Assembly: GCA_025526995.1 (NCBI GenBank)
Contig: JAHLKG010000021.1
Coordinates: 434,001-498,000 of the forward strand
DNA length: 64,000 nt
Origin: Powellomyces hirtus
Taxonomy: Eukaryota; Chytridiomycota; Chytridiomycetes; Spizellomycetales; Powellomycetaceae
Reading direction: 5' to 3'
Program-made: the position numbers and the translations under genes
Notes under the pieces: generated by a model
The model's input: only the letters and a program-made list of their open reading frames with translations
Database searches by the model: none
What the model was told of the DNA's origin: nothing
Shown: positions 58,375-64,000 of the stretch, in pieces
How the letters are laid out: every line of letters starts with the position of its first letter
Numbering within the stretch: the first letter of the stretch is position 1

Positions 58375-59253
58375 AACGCTTGCACCGTCTCAGTACCCCA
58401 ACCCCGGATGCAAGACAAGATCCCCACGGACAGACCGGGACCCCGCATTCACAGGAAAACATTTGTGGTCCACGGGAAGGTACAAGGGCACTTTGCCCGC
58501 ATCCTAATCGATACTGGATGTAACACCCTGATCATCAGCGACACTTGGGCCGCCAAACACGGCCTCCGGACCTACACCTCTCCAACTCCGCTGGAGGTCC
58601 GGTGGGGCGACAGAGCGGGAAACTACGGGGCAACAAAGATGACCTGTGGGGACCTCTCGGTGTTCACCAAGGAGAAGATCATCTACCGGGAGGATACCGT
58701 ACCGTTCATGGTCGCGCCGATCAGGGTCGATGCCATACTGGGCTTGCCATTCATATTGGGGCTGGACGTCCGAGGGCTTTTCGATCAAGAAGGCTTCCCA
58801 ACGATGACGTTTTACCACGACGGCCAGACCCTCAGCCTTCGAGCCAAATCGACCAATCGCCATTGGGAAGTACCGTCTGTGTGCGCCGCCCGCCTGCTCT
58901 CCCCACAAGAGATACGACCCCGCAGATTCCAGCCGGCGAAGCCAGCACTCAATGCAGAGGGAATCTACACAGCCAAGCAATGGAAACGCTTGATGAAGAA
59001 GGGCGAGATCACGGGAGTCTTCGAGGTACACATCGTAGATGCGATTCCAGTCGTAGAGGCTCAAATCGTACGGACGGTCGACGCCAAGAAGAGGGCGATC
59101 TTGGAGGAGCGACGCCACACCAACGCCGAAGCCAAGGCGGCATATCAAGAGGACCCGCTAGAGGCGCTGGCGGCCGACCATCCACTCCGACCGACCCTAG
59201 AGAAATACGTCACAGCGCTATTCACCGAGCAGTCAGGCATGCCTCCGGATTGA
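58369..59253 (+). pseudogene. Gypsy-1 aspartic protease and linker to RT
   Basis: Open frame with retroviral-type protease active site ILIDTGCNTLIIS (DTG) and the hydrophobic flap/return strand DAILGLPFILGLD. It runs into a basic linker and stops at TGA 59251-59253, after which the same frame continues into RT, so the stop is a point lesion. The DTG triad itself is intact. Confidence 0.9.
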
Positions 59254-60841
59254 GGCGAGGACAATTTCACCATTTGGCTCAAACCCGGCTCGAAGCCCGT
59301 GATGCAGCCACTCTGGCATTTGAGCCCTGACGAATTGGACAAGCTCAGCCAGCAGATGCAGCGTTTAATGGACACGGGTTGGATCTCACATTCTCGCAGC
59401 CCGTGGGGCGCGCCCGTCCTATTTGCCCCGAAGAAGGACGGCGGCTTACGCTGCTGCATTGACTACCGGGCACTGAACAAGATGACCCACAAGGATGCCA
59501 CGCTGCTTCCGAACCTCTCAGAGCTGCGTGACAGGCTTGTCAACATGCGGGTATTCACCGTGATTGACATCCGCGACGCATACCACTGCATCATGATTCG
59601 ACCGGAAGATAGGGAGAAACAGCGTTCCGAACACGTTTTGGTTATTTCAAATACAATGTTCTACCTTTCAGCTTAACTAATGCACCTGCTACATTCCAGC
59701 AACTAACCAACAAACTCTTGGGCGACAAGTAAGACGCCTATGTGATCTCATACCTCGACGATATTCTCATTCTCAGCACCAACATGAGTTTGCACATTCA
59801 GCACGTCGACAAGGTCCTCAAGACCCTGGCGGAACATTGCCTTCACATCAAACCCAGCAAATGTCAATGGGCGGTTGACAAAGTCGAGTTCTGCAGCCAC
59901 CGAGTCGGCAAGGATGGCCTGAGTATTGCCCCTCCAAGGTGACCACGGTCCGGGAACGACCTCGCCCGACCAACTCCCTGGAACTCCTCAGTTTCATGGG
60001 CCTTGTCAACTACGTCAAAGAATACATCCCTGAGTATGCACAGATCACCTTACCGTTAACGAACCTACGATCCGGCAATCGCCCATGGCAATGGGGCGAC
60101 GAGGAGGACAAGGCGTTCAATCGCTTAAAGGAATAATGCTCTTCGGCACCCACCCTAGCGTACTTCGACCCGGCGCTCGACACCTACTTGTTCACGGACG
60201 CATCGGGCTACGCCTACGGTGGATGGCTGGCGCAGCCGGCCAAAGGGGATTTCCCTTACCCTCACCTACTACCAACCACCAAATTGGGCTTAGCCAACCT
60301 TCCGCAACTTCGCCCGGTGACATACTACTCCCGCAAGATGCAACCCGCCGAGACTCGATACCCCGTGCATGAACAAGAACTACTGGGATTAGTCAAATCC
60401 ATATGCGCCAACCGCCATTACCTCATCGGCCGCCCATTCCGCGCGTTTGTTGACCACAAATCCCTGATCTACCTCCAGGAACAACCCCACCTGTCACGTT
60501 GGCAAGCTGGCTGGGTCGAGTTCCGCCAACAGTTCGATTTCTCAGTGGAATACCTCCCCGGCACATGGAATTCGATCGCCGACTTCCTCAGTCGCGACCC
60601 GACTTACGCCCCCAAGTGTGCGACCTGCCAGGCCAAGATCGACGTGGTCACCGCCATTGTGCAGACGGAGAAGCCCGTCACGACGCACATGCCGACCGAT
60701 GCGGACTGGACCCAAGCGCTCGCATCGGATGATTTCGGCCAAAACATCTTACTAACCATCACCAGCCCACCGGAGAACCTATCCGGCCATGCACGCCGCT
60801 TCCGGACAGTGGACTCCCCTCCGCACCGCTTCTTGATGTAC
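59254..60841 (+). pseudogene. Gypsy-1 reverse transcriptase and RNase H
   Basis: RT motifs in order: [62 protein letters not shown] (after a frame change near 59,620), then a TAA and SYLDDILILS with intact YLDD, then FMGLVNYVKEYIPEYAQITL. RNase H follows with LFTDASGYAYGGWLAQP, KMQPAETRYPVHEQELLGLV and a chromovirus-like FSVEYLPGTWNSIADFLSR. The frame is cut cleanly at 60841 by a MITE. Confidence 0.92.
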
Positions 60842-61209
60842 CTATTGGAATGTTGAGCCTTGCGTACTCAACGTTAGTCCTTACATTAGATCCTAATTTG
60901 GAATCTCCGGCTAGAACGCGTGACCGTGATACCGGTAACGCTAAGAGCTGAATTGGATCACGTGTGATCACGTGATTGGAGAAAAAGTAGATTAGAACGC
61001 TCGAAGCGAGACATTACCGATAAGACTTTAAGACATAAAAATACATTCACATACATTACATCTCCGTGCATCTGACAACGCTACATCGTCATCTGCATCA
61101 CAGAAGAGCTCTGTAAACCCCCTTTACGAAGTATACTGGAGGCCACATCGAATTCGGCCAATCCTCTGCATTTCCGATAAAGTACTGGAAACGCCGATAT
61201 CTCCAATAG
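60842..61209 (+). mobile_element. MITE-like element, copy 3, inside Gypsy-1
   Basis: 368 bp, ends CTATTGGA ... TCCAATAG. The target TAC is duplicated (60839-60841 and 61210-61212). Removing the element and one TAC restores the Gypsy frame across the junction, which proves insertion rather than shared ancestry. It contains GGATCACGTGTGATCACGTG at 60956. No ORF. The 3-bp target duplication and short TIRs suggest a PIF/Harbinger-like or CACTA-like helper, not present here. Confidence 0.85.
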
Positions 61210-61212
61210 TAC

Positions 61213-61715
61213 CATGACCGTTGGTACGTCCCCGACAGCTTGCGGAGGCCACTCCTTCAGATTCATCACGACTCCCTCGCGAACGGTGGTCACTCCGGTG
61301 TCCAACGAACGCTCGCCAAACTTCTGGAGTCGTACTATTGGCCCCACATGGAGGGTGATGTGTACCAATATATCCGCACCTGCCCTACCTGCCAACGTCA
61401 CAAGCGAGCCGCGCCGACCGGTTTCCTCTGCAGTTTAAGAATTCCCGACGCTCGTTGGCAACAAATCGGCATGGATATTTTCTTCCTCTCGTCAGACTCT
61501 AAGGGGGGGGAACCTCGGGTAGAGCCCGACGTGACAAAGAACCCTTTGCACCACACCGGCGAGAGACTGACCAAGACGGCAGACGCCGTACTCCTCATCC
61601 TTGACTACCTTTCATGCCGCGTGATACTTCTACCTACTAACACACGCGCTACAGCTCAGGAGACGGCTCAACTCTTTCTGGAACAGGCATTCCGCCACAC
61701 GGGGTTACCCCACAC
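61213..61715 (+). pseudogene. Gypsy-1 integrase, 3' truncated
   Basis: HHCC zinc-binding domain is complete (IHHDSLANGGHSGVQRTLAK ... YQYIRTCPTCQRHK). The core starts with the first catalytic Asp in WQQIGMDIFF and continues through ADAVLLILDYLSCRVILLPT to RHTGLPHTV. There it is cut by the start of an LTR copy at 61716, before the third catalytic residue. Any C-terminal chromodomain of this element would have been lost with it. Confidence 0.9.
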
Positions 61716-61972
61716 TGTAATGAGGCGTGGCTCGCCAGCCTAAGCCTAGATACGCGTCGGGAAGGGCCCTGTGCAAGATGGATGCTAGCGTCAGCATCCC
61801 GAAGGGTACTAGACCTCAGGGATGGCCACGGATGACCATCACGTGACCAGGACCGCCTTGCGGTCCAGAAGAAAAGTAGGAATGCTCCGACGAGGGCACA
61901 TTCAAGACTTAGAGATCTTACAGTAGAATTAGAGATAGGGAATTCCCGAATAGAAGACTAGACTTTGGCAAC
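61716..61972 (+). repeat. truncated extra Gypsy-1-type LTR
   Basis: 257 bp of the LTR, missing the last 18-19 bp (GGACCTAGTATTATTACA), immediately abutting the complete 3' LTR. It differs from both other LTRs by about ten substitutions (for example GATACG for GACACG, CTTGCGGTCC for TCCGCGGCC), so it is not a recent duplicate of its neighbour. Confidence 0.9.
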
Positions 61973-62247
61973 TGTAATGAGGCGTGGCTCACCAGCCTAA
62001 GCCTAGACACGCGTCGGGAAGGGTCCCGCACGAGATGGATGCTAGCGTCAGCATCCCGAAGAGTACTAGACCTCAGGGATGGCCACGGATGGCCATCACG
62101 TGACCAGGGCCGCTCCGCGGCCTAGAAGAAAAGTAGGAATGCTCCGACGAGGGTGCATTCAAGACTTAGAGATCTTACAGTAGAATTAGACATAGGGAAT
62201 TCCCAAATAGAAGACTAGACTCTGGCAACGGACCTAGTATTATTACA
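61973..62247 (+). repeat. Gypsy-1 3' LTR
   Basis: 275 bp, TGTAATGAGG to TATTATTACA, same length as the 5' LTR and followed by the ACTGT target duplication. Confidence 0.95.
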
Positions 62248-62491
62248 ACTGTAGTTGATCGTTCTGTGATCATCCGTACTGCTTGATAGGGGACGGGTAT
62301 CGACCTTGCCATCGCGTCGGTCGACGTTTTGGGTACGCCCTTCCAATGCGTCGTCGCCCTCGTTGGCGTTGACACTCAAAGGCGTTGGCTCTGCCAGTGT
62401 ATCGTTACCGGCAGATTTCCCTCCATTGTCTGGTGATGTCCATTCACCAGACACTCGTGCGCTTTTCTTTGCTGCACGTTCTACGGCTCAT
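62248..62491 (-). pseudogene. Copia gag N-terminal fragment
   Basis: On the minus strand from ATG 62491. After a probable 1-nt insertion, the frame reads SARVSGEWTSPDNGGKSAGN ... DDHRTINYS up to the Gypsy-1 junction and continues in the same phase on the other side at 56858 (TPAAFPSGES). Ser/Asp/Gly-rich disordered Gag N-terminus. Confidence 0.7.
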
Positions 62492-62582
62492 TGTAGCGTA
62501 CTGGACCCTGGTATCTGCCGACCCGTTAGGCGTCTTAACATACTACGAGTGTACCGGGGGCTCGTTTCGTTGCCTACCATTT

Positions 62583-62596
62583 CAGGGCTCATAACC
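62583..62596 (-). other. Copia primer-binding site, half-tRNA type
   Basis: GGTTATGAGCCCTG lies immediately inside the 5' LTR. Its complement CAGGGCTCATAACC is the anticodon arm of initiator tRNA-Met, not its 3' end. This is the half-tRNA priming arrangement known from Dros. copia. Confidence 0.8.
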
Positions 62597-62835
62597 TGTT
62601 GGTCTGAGAGTATCTGGGTAGATAGTTGAGGAAGCTTTAGGGTAGTCGACTGAGCAGAACAACGAAGTAACTTAATCCCGCTCTATTGGAGAAAAAGAGA
62701 AAAGTCCCGCCGATATATTAAGTATGGAAGGAAAACTACTTATATCGGAGTTGATCACGTGGGTTCACGTGATTGCGTGATACGCCCTGCGATGGCGCAG
62801 TTATGACTCGATGACAGAGTCTGTACGTGCTAACA
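62597..62835 (-). repeat. Copia 5' LTR
   Basis: 239 bp, matching 51271-51509 with only a few transitions (for example TAGTCGAC/TAGTTGAC, GATTGCG/GATCGCG). Followed on plus by the target duplicate GAAAA (62836-62840). Confidence 0.95.
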
Positions 62836-63010
62836 GAAAAGATCCCCCCTTTCTCGAAGAGAGACAGTCCACACACGCGATCGTCCTTCCCCTTAAGAAA
62901 TTTAAGACTTCTACATCTTCACTCTTCTAAATTGGCACTTCCTCTCGTCAATCTCGCTTGAATCGAATTTCTAGTCCACTTCTCCCGCCTGAAAACTCAG
63001 GCACCTCACA
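62836..63010 (+). mobile_element. 5' LTR of Gypsy-3, second part
   Basis: Continues the LTR interrupted at 51270. It begins with the duplicated GAAAA, is pyrimidine-rich as expected downstream of a TATA box and start site, and ends CTCACA directly before TGGTAGCACC. The whole LTR is the outer host of the Copia insertion. Confidence 0.75.
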
Positions 63011-63022
63011 TGGTAGCACCAC
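63011..63022 (+). other. Gypsy-3 primer-binding site
   Basis: TGGTAGCACCAC after the LTR end, the same initiator tRNA-Met 3'-end complement as used by Gypsy-1. Confidence 0.75.
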
Positions 63023-63100
63023 TCCCGTTCTTTCCTAACAGTACTCACTTCCTCTTCGCTTTCGCTTCTTCCTTTCTAGTAATCTTTAGTTACATTTGCA

Positions 63101-64000
63101 ATGGCCGCACCCGCTCCCGCCACTTGGACTATCGCAGCTCCTATTGGTCCAGTCCTTCAGAACAATGAACGACTCGGCGAATTGACCCTTTGAACTACTC
63201 TTGCCGCCAATACTAAAACCATTCCTTACTATTCCGGCGAACATGATATGGAGTTGATCAACCTTTTTGTTACGACTAATGTCCGAGCATGCAACCACCT
63301 TGTTGCGGCCCATACCAGCATTGCTTATAACGAGTTTACGTACTTCGACAAGTATGCCGTTACCAACATGGATCCTTCGGTTATTCTCTGGCATATGGGC
63401 ATCATGAATGTTCTCCGTGTTATGCCAGTGGCCCCCGTTGAAGGCGTCACTGCTTGGTGGTCTAATCAGTTCTACCAACGCTGGATGCCTTGAAATGTCA
63501 CCACTCGCTTACATCGGGAAATGGCAGCTCTTTCTCTCGGTACCTCCTTGGAAGATTATATTTGTGAATTGGAACGCTATCGCCATCTCGAAACGATCGC
63601 CATACAAGCCAACGGCACGATTACTGAGCGACTCTTGAATGAGGGCGAGATGATTGATCTCTTTCGAGCCGGCCTTCTTCAAAATACGACGTATGGCCTT
63701 TATCTTGTTCAAGCCCTCCAGAATTTTATGACCCTACGTTTGACTATGGGTCAAGCCATGACTTGGCCCCTTGCCGTCATCTGCGTTCGAAATGCAGCAG
63801 CTTCTCGTAATCTGGTTGATGGTCAACTTACCGCACCTAAATCCCAAAATCGAATGCCAACCCGCTTTCATCCATACTCGGGTATTGAACAAGGTCCCTC
63901 TCATCCCTATCGTCGTGGGTTTCAATCAACGTGAACGACTACGGGTGCTCCACAGAGACCCGCAAATGAGAACCCTCGACGAGCAGCTCCGCAAACCCCT
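63101..64000 (+). pseudogene. Gypsy-3 gag, partial at window edge
   Basis: ATG 63101 (MAAPAPATWTIAAPIGPVLQ) opens one continuous frame to the window end, broken only by TGA at 63191, 63491 and 63932. Between stops it reads as a retrotransposon capsid: SGEHDMELINLF, GVTAWWSNQFYQRWMP, LHREMAALSLGTSLEDYICE, LFRAGLLQNTTYGLYL. The W-W and R-L/E-M-x-x-L-S spacing is that of retrotrans_gag. The rest of the element lies outside. All three stops are TGA at places where CGA would keep the frame. Confidence 0.85.

Larger units (their letters stand above)
56864..62247 (+). mobile_element. Ty3/Gypsy retrotransposon Gypsy-1, decayed
   Basis: 275-bp LTRs at 56864-57138 and 61973-62247 and flanking 5-bp ACTGT duplications (56859-56863 and 62248-62252). 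Internal order gag, zinc knuckle, protease, RT, RNase H, integrase defines Metaviridae. It is inserted in the gag of the Copia element. Damage: frameshifts in gag, between gag and protease and in RT, stops at 59251 and near 59,731, a MITE inserted between RNase H and integrase, and loss of the integrase second half plus polypurine tract, replaced by an extra truncated LTR at 61716. Confidence 0.93.
51271..62835 (-). mobile_element. chromodomain-bearing Ty1/Copia retrotransposon, interrupted by Gypsy-1
   Basis: Two 239-bp LTRs (TGTTGG...CTAACA on plus) flank the element and a 5-bp duplication GAAAA flanks the LTRs. Transcription is on the minus strand: 5' LTR 62835-62597, primer-binding site 62596-62583, gag from 62491, then a Gypsy insertion at 62247-56864, and gag/PR/IN/chromodomain/RT/RNase H to about 52,380, purine tract, 3' LTR 51509-51271. 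Without the insertion it is about 6.2 kb. Gag and pol were one frame, as in copia/Tnt1. Domain order PR-IN-RT-RH makes it Pseudoviridae-type. An additional antisense gene lies between pol and the 3' LTR. The LTRs differ at only a few sites, so insertion was not ancient, yet the frame has stops, an indel and catalytic losses. Confidence 0.93.

Noticed and set aside
51271..62835. The two 239-bp TGTTGG...CTAACA repeats as LTRs of a plus-strand element
   Set aside because: The plus-strand Gypsy has its own LTRs and target duplication. The 239-bp pair has its PBS and purine tract correctly placed only for the minus-strand Copia.
63191..63934. TGA read as a sense codon in Gypsy-3 gag
   Set aside because: Host genes here (for example ThrRS, ZC2HC1) end in TGA and contain none internally. 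CpG decay of CGA explains the pattern without recoding.
1..64000. CRISPR arrays, operons, ribosome-binding sites
   Set aside because: The window is eukaryotic, with spliceosomal introns throughout. No regularly spaced short repeats were seen.

Overview
The window looks like nuclear DNA of a zoosporic (flagellated, chytrid-like) fungus. Host genes have short GT-AG introns, mostly 50-110 nt. The fungal signs are a TOK-type outward-rectifier K+ channel, a farnesylated Ras, fibrillarin and intron-bearing tRNAs. A complete axonemal dynein heavy chain of about 4,490 residues implies a motile flagellum. I cannot name the species.

Layout. Bases 1-50,070 are compact single-copy host DNA. In order: a 92-aa unknown gene (-); a 1,186-aa acidic RGG-tailed protein (+); ribulose-phosphate 3-epimerase (-); cytosolic threonyl-tRNA synthetase (+); a two-pore TOK channel (+); a C-terminally anchored small protein (-); tRNA-Asn; a HAUS2-like coiled-coil candidate (+); a CCCH zinc-finger/W2-domain protein (-); a four-finger ZC2HC1 (FAM164) protein (+); an Rrn9-like candidate (-); a second tRNA-Asn (-); a secreted bicovalent-FAD oxidase (-); Ras (-); fibrillarin (-); an F-box/LRR protein (+); tRNA-Ser(CGA); a poorly resolved minus-strand region at 32.6-34.6 kb; and the inner-arm-type dynein heavy chain (+). 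The reading frames were rebuilt by joining exons at GT-AG sites so that phases agree.

Bases 50,198-64,000 are a retrotransposon graveyard, and this is the most interesting part. It is a five-layer nested stack. A MITE-like element (50,719) is cut by the LTR of a Gypsy element (Gypsy-3, LTR from 51,057, resuming at 62,836). That LTR is cut by a Copia element on the minus strand (51,271-62,835, TSD GAAAA). The Copia gag is cut by Gypsy-1 (56,864-62,247, TSD ACTGT). Gypsy-1 is cut by another MITE of the first family (60,842-61,209, TSD TAC). Gypsy-1 ends in a tandem of two LTR copies and has lost the end of integrase.

The Copia element is unusual. Its Pol carries a well-formed chromodomain between integrase and reverse transcriptase. 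Its primer-binding site matches the anticodon arm, not the 3' end, of initiator tRNA-Met. Between pol and the 3' LTR lies an oppositely oriented, apparently spliced gene whose N-terminus carries a histone-H3-tail-like KQTARKT motif. All autonomous elements are decayed. Most in-frame stops are TGA where CGA is a natural precursor, and the catalytic losses (integrase Glu to Lys, RT Asp to Asn) are also CpG-to-TpG changes, as expected from deamination of methylated CpG.
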